A stretch of DNA of 64,000 nucleotides from Orenia marismortui DSM 5156. Its GTDB lineage: Bacteria; Bacillota; Halanaerobiia; Halobacteroidales; Halobacteroidaceae. The notes beneath the pieces are model-generated. The model searched no databases and was not told the DNA's origin. It saw only the letters and a program-made list of their open reading frames with translations. A program made the translations under genes and the position numbers. The stretch spans positions 245,547 to 309,546 of the forward strand of contig NZ_KB900617.1 in the NCBI RefSeq assembly GCF_000379025.1, read 5' to 3'. Positions 1 through 8,825 of this stretch are shown piece after piece. Positions within the stretch are counted from its first letter, which is position 1; each line of letters begins with the position of its first letter.

Positions 1-2
1 AA

Positions 3-41
3 ATATTTGAAGATAAATTAAAACAAATTCTTTATGACTAA
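3..41 (+). CDS. Possible 3' end of a gene entering from the left edge
   Basis: One plus-strand frame is open from the window edge for 12 codons (IFEDKLKQILYD) and ends in TAA at 39-41. The residues look like a plausible amphipathic protein tail. The tract is short enough to be open by chance, and no function can be assigned. Confidence 0.3.
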   Translation: MFEDKLKQILYD

Positions 42-124
42 ATAACCAAATTATTACAGTTTGAAAATGTTCAATTTATTATTGCAATTTAAGAATTACA
101 AACGGTTTCAAAAAAGATTAAATA

Positions 125-155
125 ATATGGCTCCTGTAGAATACAGAAGCCATAT
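125..155. terminator. Stem-loop downstream of the bat operon
   Basis: Inverted repeat ATATGGCTCCTGTA / TACAGAAGCCATAT with one mismatch and a 3-base loop. Read on the minus strand it is followed by A+T-rich sequence with a T run, so it may end the bat-type operon, whose last stop codon is about 95 bases away. It could also end a plus-strand gene entering from the left. Confidence 0.5.
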
Positions 156-248
156 GACCACAGGTGTAGCTTTTTAAAGAAATGTCTACTTATTGGGGGT
201 AAAACCATTTAGCCTGTGGCTATTAAATCTATACTATAATTGCCATAA

Positions 249-1892
249 TTATAGCATCTTATATATAGTTGAGATTTTATCTTTCACCTCTAAATCTCTA
301 GCTTCATATCTTTTATTCTCCATATAATCAATAATCTCATAAAGCTCTCGAAGTAAATCAATATCATCAATTTTATTTGAAATTTCATGCTTAGAATTTG
401 CCTTCAGACTAATATTAAATCTGTATTTTATCATTTGATTTAATAAGTTATAAATTTCATCCTCATTATCTTCTTTTTTTATCTTTTCATAAATCTTAGC
501 CAAATTATTATTTTTTTTCAGTTTATTTCTTCTAAGAATAATGATAATAATCAATAAAAATACCGTTACAGTTAATATTATAACAGCAATTTTAAGATAG
601 GATTTTTTAATTCTAAAGCTATAATACTCTTCATTATTGTCAGTATTTGACTGGTCATTAATCTGAGTTATTTTAATAACCTCTTTGTTATTAGATTGAG
701 AATCATCTATTAAATTCTGATCATTATCACCTTTACCTTCTCCACCACTAACTTCTATTGTAGATTTTTTTATCTTGGCATATTCATACTTTTGACTTTG
801 AGGATTAAAGTATGCTATCTTAATTCCAGGAATTCCTAACTTACCTTTCTTATTAGGAACTAAGATAATATCAAAATCTTTTTCCGTATAATATTCCATT
901 CCTCTAACTTCTTCTTTGTTATCCTTTTCTGTTTGATAAACTTCAAAGCCATTGATCTTATCTCCAAAAATATTGTCTAAACTATCTAAATTAACATTAC
1001 CAGAAAGCTTAACATTTAAGGTTGTAGAGTCACCATATTCAACTTTCTGCTTAGATAAATTGCTTTTAATATCCAAGGATCCAACTATCCCTGTAAAGCC
1101 TTTAGGTTTTTTAGTTTGAGGTAAGGGCAATACTTTGATATCCTTTGCATCTGTACTAAGATAGATTGCTTTAGATGAAAAACTTCCCGTACTAACATTA
1201 GTTTGAAGATTATATGATGGTATCTTTACTTCTCCTGTCTTTGTAGGAGTTAATATTAGCTGGGCAACTTCATACTTTATATATTTCTTTCCATCTAGAT
1301 AAACATAACTAGCCTTTAATTGATTATTTCCTAGACTCTGACTTATAAAATTATTAAATTTTAATTCCTCTGCAAATTGATATCCTCTTAAATTATACCT
1401 AGTAAAGAGATCATACTTTAATACGACCTTCTCGCCAAAATATATCCTGTCTTTTGAAAGAGTTGTTCTAAGAAAGATATTAGTATTTTCTCTCTTTTGG
1501 TTTTGGCCACGCTTACTAACTGTCAAATTTAATTCATTCGTCTTATAAAGCTTTCCTTTATACTTTACTATCCCCTGCAAAGTAAATTTCCCTGTCTTTT
1601 CAACTAAAATATTATAGTGGTACTTCTTAATATAACTCTTCTTAAAATTTATAATATTAGTTTGACTACTAGTACCTTTAGATAAGATCTTAAATTTATC
1701 TATACCCTTAATCTTTTCTACTTCAGCTCCCTGAGCATTCTTTAATGATAACGTTAAATTGCTACTAACTCCTTCCACTAAATTAAGACTATCTATATCT
1801 AATCTAAATTCTGCTTCTGCTGCAAAAGTTAATGTTGAAGAAGATAGAATTATTAACAATAAGATTAATAATATCTTTGATGACTTATTCAC
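249..1892 (-). CDS. BatD-like oxygen-tolerance/protein-protein interaction protein
   Basis: Last gene of a Bat-type (Bacteroides aerotolerance) operon. It has an N-terminal signal peptide (hydrophobic LLILLLIILSSS, then Ala-rich site), a large exported beta-rich region of the BatD type, one membrane segment at about residues 440-460 followed by basic residues, and a cytoplasmic helical tail. I place the start at GTG 1892, because GGGGTGA lies just upstream; the frame extends to 1913 but overlaps the preceding stop codon. By family, BatD-like proteins work with MoxR/VWA proteins at the membrane, perhaps in stress-linked assembly. The molecular role is unknown. Confidence 0.75.
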   Translation of the reverse strand: MNKSSKILLILLLIILSSSTLTFAAEAEFRLDIDSLNLVEGVSSNLTLSLKNAQGAEVEKIKGIDKFKILSKGTSSQTNIINFKKSYIKKYHYNILVEKTGKFTLQGIVKYKGKLYKTNELNLTVSKRGQNQKRENTNIFLRTTLSKDRIYFGEKVVLKYDLFTRYNLRGYQFAEELKFNNFISQSLGNNQLKASYVYLDGKKYIKYEVAQLILTPTKTGEVKIPSYNLQTNVSTGSFSSKAIYLSTDAKDIKVLPLPQTKKPKGFTGIVGSLDIKSNLSKQKVEYGDSTTLNVKLSGNVNLDSLDNIFGDKINGFEVYQTEKDNKEEVRGMEYYTEKDFDIILVPNKKGKLGIPGIKIAYFNPQSQKYEYAKIKKSTIEVSGGEGKGDNDQNLIDDSQSNNKEVIKITQINDQSNTDNNEEYYSFRIKKSYLKIAVIILTVTVFLLIIIIILRRNKLKKNNNLAKIYEKIKKEDNEDEIYNLLNQMIKYRFNISLKANSKHEISNKIDDIDLLRELYEIIDYMENKRYEARDLEVKDKISTIYKML

Positions 1893-1906
1893 TCTTTCAC
1901 CCCACT

Positions 1907-2815
1907 TTACCAATCATATTTCTCATTCTGATTATCTCCATTCTTTACTTTTTGATTATTCTTCAAACTATCCTTCTCTTCCTGCTCTAAAGCCTTTAAT
2001 ATTCTTAATGCTTCTTCTAATTTTTCTTGACTCTGACTATCTTCTTTAGCTGAATTACCCTGTTGAGAATTACTTGCCTTCTGAGATTCTTCTTGTGATT
2101 TATTAGCTTTTTTGTCCTGCTGCTTTTGATCTTTCTGCTCTTTATTTTTTTGATTAGCTTTATTTGCATCTCCCTGTTGACTGTTATCTCTTTTTTTATT
2201 ATTTTCTTCTCGATCTTCTTTTTGACCTTTAGGATCTTGTCTTTTGTTACTTTTACTCTTTTGCTTCTTTTCCTGCTGATTCTTCTGTGACTTATCTTTA
2301 TTTTTTTCTTGGTTTTTATCTTGTGAATTTTGATTATTCTTTTGCTTTTCTTGCTGTTCTTTTAACTGCTTTAATAATTGATCAACATATTCATAATTAA
2401 ACTTCAACTTTTTATTATGACTATCTAACTTAATTCCAGCTTTATAATTATCTAAAGCCTGCTCATAACTTTTAATTTTATCTGTTAATTTTCTTCTCTG
2501 ATCTCCAATCCTCTTATAGGTAGCACCCAAATTTGGTACTACACTTTTATCTTTACTTAGCTTATTATAATAACTTAAAGCATCTTCATATTTCTGCAAT
2601 CTATAATATGTATTGGCAAGATTATAATTTAATATATCATTCTTACTATTCTTCTTAAGAGCAGATTGATAGACCTCCAAAGCCTCTGAATATTTTTCTT
2701 GATTATAAAGTCTATTAGCTTTTTCAATTCTTTTTCTAATATTACCTTGAGTACATCCTGATAGTAAAAAGATCAAAATAACGCTAAATAATAAATAACT
2801 ACATATCTTCTTCAA
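1907..2815 (-). CDS. TPR lipoprotein, BatC/BatE-like
   Basis: About 300 residues. A lipobox (LLSGC) near residue 21 predicts a membrane-anchored lipoprotein. Residues about 30-150 contain TPR-type helices (YNLANTYYRLQKYEDALSYY). From about 150 on, the protein is an extreme low-complexity stretch of Lys, Gln, Asn, Glu and Asp, probably disordered and highly charged. The start overlaps the upstream VWA gene by four bases (ATGA), which implies translational coupling. It fits the TPR component of Bat operons. The charged tail is longer than in most homologues I know. Confidence 0.75.
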   Translation of the reverse strand: MKKICSYLLFSVILIFLLSGCTQGNIRKRIEKANRLYNQEKYSEALEVYQSALKKNSKNDILNYNLANTYYRLQKYEDALSYYNKLSKDKSVVPNLGATYKRIGDQRRKLTDKIKSYEQALDNYKAGIKLDSHNKKLKFNYEYVDQLLKQLKEQQEKQKNNQNSQDKNQEKNKDKSQKNQQEKKQKSKSNKRQDPKGQKEDREENNKKRDNSQQGDANKANQKNKEQKDQKQQDKKANKSQEESQKASNSQQGNSAKEDSQSQEKLEEALRILKALEQEEKDSLKNNQKVKNGDNQNEKYDW

Positions 2816-3783
2816 GAATGATCACTCCGTTCCTTGAGAAAGTACCCTATTAAAAAAATTAATATCCCAGTTCCTAAGAAGTACTGATATATCTTAGTAA
2901 ACTTCTTTATCTTATCCTTTCTATACTCTTGCCGCTTCAACTTCAAAATATTATCAATAAGGTGGTCAATCTCATCTCCCTTTAAAGTAGAGAGATAGAA
3001 TTTACCTGCTCCAACTTTAGCAATCTCTTGCAAAGAGTTTATATTTAATTTTGAATTAACATAGTTACCTACTTGATCCTTCTTATACCCTATCTTCTGT
3101 CCTGAATCACTATATTCAGGAATTAATGCTCCTTCTTTAGTTCCTAATCCTATTGTATAAATTTTCTCATTTTCTATCTCTTTAGCTACTCTTACTGCTC
3201 CTTGATTATGTTCTTCTCCATCGCTAAAGATCAATATAACTTTATCTCCCTTAGCAGATTTATCAAAAGACTCTTGAGCTAAATCTAATCCCGCTGCAAT
3301 ATTTGTTCCACCACCAGCAATCATATCGGTATCGATAACCTCTAGAAACATCTTTGCCAAATCATAGTCATCGGTTAATGGCATTTGAATATAAGCATCA
3401 GAAGCAAAGGGAATGAAGCCAACCCTATCCCCCTGCAAAGAATTAAGTACCTTCTCTATACTCTTCTTCATCCGAAATAGACGGTTAGGCTTAATATCTT
3501 CAGCCAACATACTTTTAGAGGTATCAAGCAATATATAGATATCTAAACCTTTTTTCTCTACTTCTTTATATCCCCGAAAAATTTGTGGGTCCAGTAATGA
3601 AAAGGCTATCAAGATAATACCTAAGACTATTAATATGGTTTTAGCTATTTTAAATCTATAAATCGCTTTAAAATTAAAGTATTTAATAATGTTATCTCGT
3701 TTTCTATAACCTAAAATTAAGATAATCAGAGCTAAAAAAGGAATAATTAAATAAACTATATTATCCAACTTACTAAATTCCAT
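2812..3783 (-). CDS. VWA-domain membrane protein, BatB-like
   Basis: Membrane segments near the N-terminus (two, at about 10-70) flank a von Willebrand A domain, and a final membrane helix lies near residue 300. The MIDAS metal-site motif DTSKS is visible near residue 90, with a later conserved SDGEEH. The topology is that of BatA/BatB proteins, with the VWA domain outside the membrane. Start chosen at ATG 3783 because GAGGTG lies 9 bases upstream; the frame extends to a GTG inside that ribosome site. It sits between the BatA-like and TPR genes. Confidence 0.8.
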   Translation of the reverse strand: MEFSKLDNIVYLIIPFLALIILILGYRKRDNIIKYFNFKAIYRFKIAKTILIVLGIILIAFSLLDPQIFRGYKEVEKKGLDIYILLDTSKSMLAEDIKPNRLFRMKKSIEKVLNSLQGDRVGFIPFASDAYIQMPLTDDYDLAKMFLEVIDTDMIAGGGTNIAAGLDLAQESFDKSAKGDKVILIFSDGEEHNQGAVRVAKEIENEKIYTIGLGTKEGALIPEYSDSGQKIGYKKDQVGNYVNSKLNINSLQEIAKVGAGKFYLSTLKGDEIDHLIDNILKLKRQEYRKDKIKKFTKIYQYFLGTGILIFLIGYFLKERSDHS

Positions 3784-3833
3784 ATCTATTCTCACCTCTT
3801 AATCAATAAAACCTGCTGCACTAATAATACCTT

Positions 3834-4808
3834 TTAAGGTATTTTTATATAAAAATATCTCTCCAAAAATATTCCAAGCAAAATTAATATTAGTCCTCCT
3901 TTAATAAAATTAAAGGCTAATTCCTTATATTCTAAATAATTATTTATATCAAATTTTGATTTCTCTAATTGATCAATCTTCTTAAATATATTAGTCAAAA
4001 CCTTAGGATCTTTAGCTCTAAAATATTCTCCTCCTGTTTGCTTGGCTATCTTCTGCAATAACCTTTCATCTAATCCACCTTCATAACTTTGATATCTCAT
4101 CTGACCAAAAAAGTCTCTTCCTATAGGAATCTTAGTAATATCACTGCCTACTCCTATAGTATAAACTTTAATTCCTATCTGACTAGCAATTTGTATAGCA
4201 GTCTCAGGACTGACCTTACCAGCATTATTCTCTCCATCAGTTACTAAGATAATTATCTTGGACTTAGCATTACTCTTTTTCAAACGATTGATCCCGACTG
4301 AAAGTCCCATCCCAATAGCTGTTCCATCCTTATTCACATCTTCAGAACTTGTCTTTTCTAACATCTCTCTTAAGATATTATGATCTAAAGTCAAAGGTAC
4401 TTTAGTATAGGCTGTTCCTGAGAAAACTGCTAAAGACAACCTATCATTCTTTCTACCCTTTATAAACTTATCGATTGTTTTTTTAGCAACTTCTAATCTA
4501 CTTGGATCAAAATCTACTGACTTCATACTTCCTGAAAGATCTAAGGCTAAGACAATATCTATTCCTTCTTTTTTTATATTATTCACTTCTTTTCCTGATT
4601 GTGGACGGGCTAAGGCGATTATAAGTAAGATAACTCCCAAAAGTATTGTATATCTCCCTATCTTATGCTTAATTGTAGCTTTAACTCCAGAATCCTTGAT
4701 TAACTTTATACTTGAAAATTTAATCGCCCTACTGCTATTGTCTTTAAAAAAAAGATAGATAAACAGTGGGATTAAAAATAATAAGTACCAATGTAGAAAC
4801 CTGAACAT
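3834..4808 (-). CDS. VWA-domain membrane protein, BatA-like
   Basis: 324 residues with N-terminal membrane segments (LLFLIPLFIYLFF; YTILLGVILLIIALARP), a VWA domain with a MIDAS motif DLSGS near residue 90 and a TDGENN motif, and a C-terminal membrane helix. The RPQSG sequence after the second helix is typical of the BatA/BatB family. It follows the 260-residue membrane protein by four bases and precedes the second VWA gene by about 50 bases. The two VWA proteins are paralogues and probably form one complex with the MoxR ATPase. Confidence 0.82.
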   Translation of the reverse strand: MFRFLHWYLLFLIPLFIYLFFKDNSSRAIKFSSIKLIKDSGVKATIKHKIGRYTILLGVILLIIALARPQSGKEVNNIKKEGIDIVLALDLSGSMKSVDFDPSRLEVAKKTIDKFIKGRKNDRLSLAVFSGTAYTKVPLTLDHNILREMLEKTSSEDVNKDGTAIGMGLSVGINRLKKSNAKSKIIILVTDGENNAGKVSPETAIQIASQIGIKVYTIGVGSDITKIPIGRDFFGQMRYQSYEGGLDERLLQKIAKQTGGEYFRAKDPKVLTNIFKKIDQLEKSKFDINNYLEYKELAFNFIKGGLILILLGIFLERYFYIKIP

Positions 4809-4812
4809 AAGT

Positions 4813-5595
4813 CTACACCTCTTTATTTGCTTCTATTAAGTCAACTATTTTGATTAATTCATCATACTGATCTTTCTTCTCTTCTTCACTGGCTTCTTTA
4901 GATGTATATTTGCATAAATCAGAAAAACTTAACCACTCTTCTATTCTATTTAAATAGTCTTCTAGCATTGATATAGGTCTAATCTCCTCCATTATCTCAG
5001 CTGAAGTTTTTCCAATGATTTTTCGTTGAAAACTAAGCTCCAAATAATCCTTAAAAGCCAAAGTTAATAATACAAAATAATTCTCATTATCTAGTTTTAG
5101 ATCCTCAACTCTTGTTCTAAATTGTCCATAAATACTTAAGTTCTGATTACCTCTATTCATAAATCCCCTTCTGAAACGAATTAATAGCAGAATAAAAATC
5201 ACAATAATTAAGCTTATTAAAAGTCTCTGTAAAGGTAATACTTTCTGAGCTTTCTTAGGAGATAACTTAGCTTCATAAATATCATCTCTTTTTACCTCAT
5301 TTAAAGTAGATTTAACTTTAATCTTTAAGTTCTTATCACCTAAATCCACTATTTTTTCTCCAGCTTCAAAACTTCTAATAGCTATTTTGTATCCATTATC
5401 GGTCTCCTCTATTTTTTGAATATCAAAATCTTTGAATTTCTCCCTTAATTCACTCTTAGTTAAGGTAATATTATCAATCTTAAGCTTAACTAAATCTCCT
5501 ATATAGATCTCTCTTTCTGCTGCAAATCCTAATGTAGAAGAGAGAATAATAGATAAAACTAATAATAATACTATCTGATATAAAATCTTCTTCAT
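4813..5595 (-). CDS. Membrane protein of the Bat operon, unknown function
   Basis: 260 residues: a cleavable signal peptide, an exported domain of about 90 residues, one membrane helix near 125-142 (LLISLIIVIFILLLI) followed by Arg-rich sequence, and a cytoplasmic helical domain. The layout matches the DUF4381-type protein often found between DUF58 and VWA genes in such operons, but I cannot confirm the family by eye. It touches the DUF58 gene (shared base 5595) and the BatA-like gene, so all are probably cotranscribed. Confidence 0.6.
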   Translation of the reverse strand: MKKILYQIVLLLVLSIILSSTLGFAAEREIYIGDLVKLKIDNITLTKSELREKFKDFDIQKIEETDNGYKIAIRSFEAGEKIVDLGDKNLKIKVKSTLNEVKRDDIYEAKLSPKKAQKVLPLQRLLISLIIVIFILLLIRFRRGFMNRGNQNLSIYGQFRTRVEDLKLDNENYFVLLTLAFKDYLELSFQRKIIGKTSAEIMEEIRPISMLEDYLNRIEEWLSFSDLCKYTSKEASEEEKKDQYDELIKIVDLIEANKEV

Positions 5596-6413
5596 TACCT
5601 CATTCTCCTTTTAAAGAATAGCATTAATGGTTTAATAAAATCTTCATTAGTATAGATATTTATTAAATTTCTAGTAGGTAATTCAACCTTTAGATTTAAG
5701 CGTTTCTCTTGCTTTAAATTATCTACTACAATATTTTCCCCAGTCTCCAAATCTTCAAATTCAAAAATAGCCCCTTTAGGTATTTTCTCTTCATTAGGAT
5801 CAATAACTCTTATCAACACTAAATCATGCTTTTGATTAGTTATCTTCAATTCCCTCTCATAATTTTGATCAATAAAATCAGAGATAAGAAATACTATGCT
5901 TCTTCTCTTCTGAATCTTATTCAAGTATTGTAGGGCTTTCTTAATATCTGTACCTTTATTATTCACTTGAAATCGCAGTATATCTTCAATAATAGAAAGT
6001 ACATGTTTCTTTCCTTGCCTAGAGGGAATCATCTTCTCTATTTTATCGGTAAATAAGATACTACCTACCTTGTCATTATTCTTAACAGCTGAAAAAGCAA
6101 GTGTAGCACCAATCTCTGCTATTAAGTCTTTCTTTTTAGCAAAGCTATTAGAATTAGACATGTCAATTAACAAGAACATATTGAGTTCTCTCTCTTCATG
6201 AAATTTCTTTATGTAAGCCTTATTCTGTCTAGCCGTTACATTCCAATCTATATTTCTAATATCATCACCAGGATAATATTCTCTAATTTCATCAAATTCC
6301 ATCCCTTTACCTTGAAAGGCAGAACGGTATTCTCCTGAAAATATCTCTTCAACAATTCTATTTGATTTAATCTCTATCTTCCGTATCTTCTTGATTAACT
6401 CTGTAGAAACCAT
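5595..6413 (-). CDS. DUF58 domain protein of the MoxR-VWA operon
   Basis: About 272 residues with the DUF58 signature YYPGDDIRNIDWNVTAR near residue 50, followed by a VWA-like fold with LLIDMSNS in the MIDAS position. No membrane segments. By family it is a cytoplasmic partner of MoxR AAA+ ATPases and VWA membrane proteins. ATG 6413 is preferred over the GTG one codon upstream because it has the better spacing from AGGAGGGG. It lies about 50 bases after the MoxR gene. Confidence 0.82.
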   Translation of the reverse strand: MVSTELIKKIRKIEIKSNRIVEEIFSGEYRSAFQGKGMEFDEIREYYPGDDIRNIDWNVTARQNKAYIKKFHEERELNMFLLIDMSNSNSFAKKKDLIAEIGATLAFSAVKNNDKVGSILFTDKIEKMIPSRQGKKHVLSIIEDILRFQVNNKGTDIKKALQYLNKIQKRRSIVFLISDFIDQNYERELKITNQKHDLVLIRVIDPNEEKIPKGAIFEFEDLETGENIVVDNLKQEKRLNLKVELPTRNLINIYTNEDFIKPLMLFFKRRMR

Positions 6414-6460
6414 CACAACCCCTCCTACTACTTAGTAAGCAGCAACTAGTAGTTCTATGC

Positions 6461-7429
6461 TTATGGCAACTTTACATTCTCCAAAATCTCAGCAATAATA
6501 TCCTCTTCACTAATTTCCTCTGCTTCCGCCTCATAACTTAATAAGATTCTATGCCTTAAAACATCATAAACTATAGCTTTAATATCATCTGGTAATACAT
6601 AAGCACGCCCTTCTAAAAAAGCACGTCCTTTGGCTGCTAAAATCAAATTAATCGAAGCTCTAGGTGAGGCACCAGAAGATATATACTCAGAATGCTCTCT
6701 AGTTTTAAAAACAATATCTAAGACATAATCCTTTAAATTATCATCTACATAGATATCCTTTACTATATTTCTAATTTCAAATATAGTCTCTTTATTCAAT
6801 AGATCTTTTATCTCAATATCTTCTAAATCATTTTTTGAAGCAATTAAGTTGATAATCTTCTTCTCCTCTTCTTTACTTGGATAGTCAACTTTAAGCTTCA
6901 TCATAAATCTATCTTGTTGTGCCTCTGGTAAAGGATAAGTCCCTTGTTGCTCTAATGGATTCTGTGTTGCTAAGACTAGAAATGGTCTTTCTAAAGAATA
7001 GCTCTTATCGCCAATAGTAATCTGCTTTTCCTGCATAGCTTCCAACAGAGCCGATTGCACCTTGGCTGGAGCACGATTGATCTCATCTGCTAAGACCATA
7101 TTAGAAAATATTGGCCCTTTTTTGGTAATAAACTCTCCTGTATTTTGCTTATAAATCTCTGTCCCTAAAATATCTGCTGGTAATAAATCAGGAGTAAATT
7201 GAATTCTTTTAAAATCTGTTCCCAATACTTTAGAACAGGTGTTTACAGTTAATGATTTTGCAAGGCCAGGAACACCTTCTAATAAAATATGTCCACCAGT
7301 AAAGACTCCTATTAATATTCTATCAATCATATACTCCTGCCCTACTACTACTTTAGATATCTCCTTTTTAACTGAAGATATAAGCTCCTTTTTTTCTTCA
7401 ACTATAGTTTTTAACTCTTCTACTTCCAT
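6461..7429 (-). CDS. MoxR-family AAA+ ATPase
   Basis: 322 residues. Walker A (EGVPGLAKS) near residue 57, Walker B (VLADEINRAP) near 115, the sensor-1 region (VLATQNPLEQQGTYPLPEA) near 155 and the arginine-finger region (ASPRA) near 255 give a complete MoxR AAA+ core of normal length. First gene of the Bat-type operon; AGGAGG lies 10 bases before its ATG. MoxR proteins are chaperone-like ATPases that act on or with VWA proteins. Confidence 0.9.
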   Translation of the reverse strand: MEVEELKTIVEEKKELISSVKKEISKVVVGQEYMIDRILIGVFTGGHILLEGVPGLAKSLTVNTCSKVLGTDFKRIQFTPDLLPADILGTEIYKQNTGEFITKKGPIFSNMVLADEINRAPAKVQSALLEAMQEKQITIGDKSYSLERPFLVLATQNPLEQQGTYPLPEAQQDRFMMKLKVDYPSKEEEKKIINLIASKNDLEDIEIKDLLNKETIFEIRNIVKDIYVDDNLKDYVLDIVFKTREHSEYISSGASPRASINLILAAKGRAFLEGRAYVLPDDIKAIVYDVLRHRILLSYEAEAEEISEEDIIAEILENVKLP

Positions 7430-7936
7430 ATTGATTCAACCTCCTATACAAATATATTCTCCAGTAAATTATTAGATTAATTTTGTAAATAATAGTGATA
7501 TTATTATTATAAAATTTATTTTTTACGAAATTATGACAAAAGTAGAATTTTATATTGTATAATTCCTTATTTTATACCATTCATACCTTCTATAAATGAA
7601 AAGACTCCAGGGCCACACTCAGAATAGATAATATGAGACTTTAATATTAATTTATAATTTATACTTGATAAAGTACAATTAAAAGGCTAAAACCTTAAAT
7701 TCTCTAATCAATTTAAAAATTGATGAAAAATTTATAACTTATTATCTGATTTTTGGGGTTTAGATGGTCTTAATTATCAATTAGCAATTATACATTGTAA
7801 ATTATTAAAGCATCGCTTGATTCTTATCTATTATATTATTTCTGCTAGTAAAATTCAATTTTCCCAAATAGCCAAAAACCTATAATTAGCAAAAATAGCA
7901 TAAGAAGAATAGAATAACTTAAGGTTCTATTAATTC
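7430..7936. other. Intergenic stretch without recognisable genes
   Basis: About 500 A+T-rich bases between the divergent MoxR operon and PHP gene. I see no ORF with a ribosome site and no long inverted repeat. It should hold the MoxR operon promoter on the minus strand; TATAAT-like sequences occur near 7505-7525 but no convincing -35 was found. Confidence 0.4.
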
Positions 7937-7965
7937 TTGTCGAATTAAATAATTACTGATATAAT
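7937..7965 (+). promoter_or_regulatory. Sigma-A-type promoter of the PHP gene
   Basis: TTGTCG at 7937-7942 and TATAAT at 7960-7965 with a 17-base spacer, about 35 bases before the start codon. A ribosome site (AAGGAG, 7988-7993) follows. Confidence 0.7.
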
Positions 7966-8000
7966 GAATTTACAAATAAATTTTAATAAGGAGCAAATTC

Positions 8001-8738
8001 ATGTTAGAAAAAAATAAGCTCTCATCTTTCTTTAATAGTTTTTTACAGAAAAAAAATAAATCTTATATTGACTTACATATCCACACTAATGCTTCTGATG
8101 GAATAATTGACCTTCAATTTTTGAAAAATTTTCTAAGTAATACTCCACATTTGATATCTATCACTGATCATAATGAAATAAGAAGCAATGTCAAACTTTA
8201 TGAAGCAGGATTTAATACTATTCCTGCTATAGAAGTTGGATGCCAAGATGGATTTGAGTTTTTAATTTACTTTAATAAATTAGAAGAGTTAGAAAAATTC
8301 TATACCAATAGTGTAGAGCCTTTTAAGAATAAAAATAAGATTACCCGAACCAATAAAGATCATACTTTCTACTTACACGAAGCTAGAAAATACAACTCTT
8401 TCATTTCTATCCCACATATTGCAGGATTAGCACAAAAAAATTATTTGAAGAATAAAAGTTATATTCATAATATCACCACACAAGTAGATGCAATTGAAAC
8501 TTATAATCACACTCTATCTAAAAAGAGAAATGCTATTGCCAGAAAAGTAAGGAAAACTAAGAATAAATATGCTACTTTTGGTAGTGATGCTCATATTAAA
8601 AGAGAAATAACCTCATTTTATAATTATCAAAATAGTAAATTCACTAAAGCCCTTTATCTGAAGAAAAACTTTTATAATCTATGCTCTATTATCGCTCTAT
8701 TTGGAAAACATCTACATCACTTTTTAGATTTACATTAA
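8001..8738 (+). CDS. PHP-domain phosphoesterase
   Basis: 245 residues. Metal-binding motifs of the PHP superfamily are in order: DLHIHT near residue 25, TDHNE near 55, a Glu in IEVGC near 75, IPHIAG near 137, and GSDAH near 195. This supports a cytosolic metal-dependent phosphoesterase of the histidinol-phosphatase/YciV-like group. Substrate unknown. It is a single-gene plus-strand unit with its own promoter and terminator in a window that is otherwise almost all minus strand. The final 40 residues are basic and aromatic and do not look like part of the PHP fold. Confidence 0.78.
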   Translation: MLEKNKLSSFFNSFLQKKNKSYIDLHIHTNASDGIIDLQFLKNFLSNTPHLISITDHNEIRSNVKLYEAGFNTIPAIEVGCQDGFEFLIYFNKLEELEKFYTNSVEPFKNKNKITRTNKDHTFYLHEARKYNSFISIPHIAGLAQKNYLKNKSYIHNITTQVDAIETYNHTLSKKRNAIARKVRKTKNKYATFGSDAHIKREITSFYNYQNSKFTKALYLKKNFYNLCSIIALFGKHLHHFLDLH

Positions 8739-8779
8739 TTTTTAGTTTAAAATAAATTTATAACTTAAATAAGTTATAA

Positions 8780-8821
8780 AAAAAGACCATGGTATTGTGT
8801 ACACAATACCATGGTCTTTTT
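8780..8821. terminator. Bidirectional terminator, 42-bp perfect palindrome
   Basis: Perfect palindrome with 21-base arms centred on GTGT/ACAC and flanked by A and T runs. It lies between the convergent PHP gene (+) and outer-membrane protein gene (-), so it can terminate both. Confidence 0.88.
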
Positions 8822-8825
8822 AACT

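Noticed and set aside
97-110. cre-like site TGAAACCGTTTGTA near the left edge
   Set aside because: It mismatches the consensus at two positions and lies downstream, not upstream, of the nearest complete gene.
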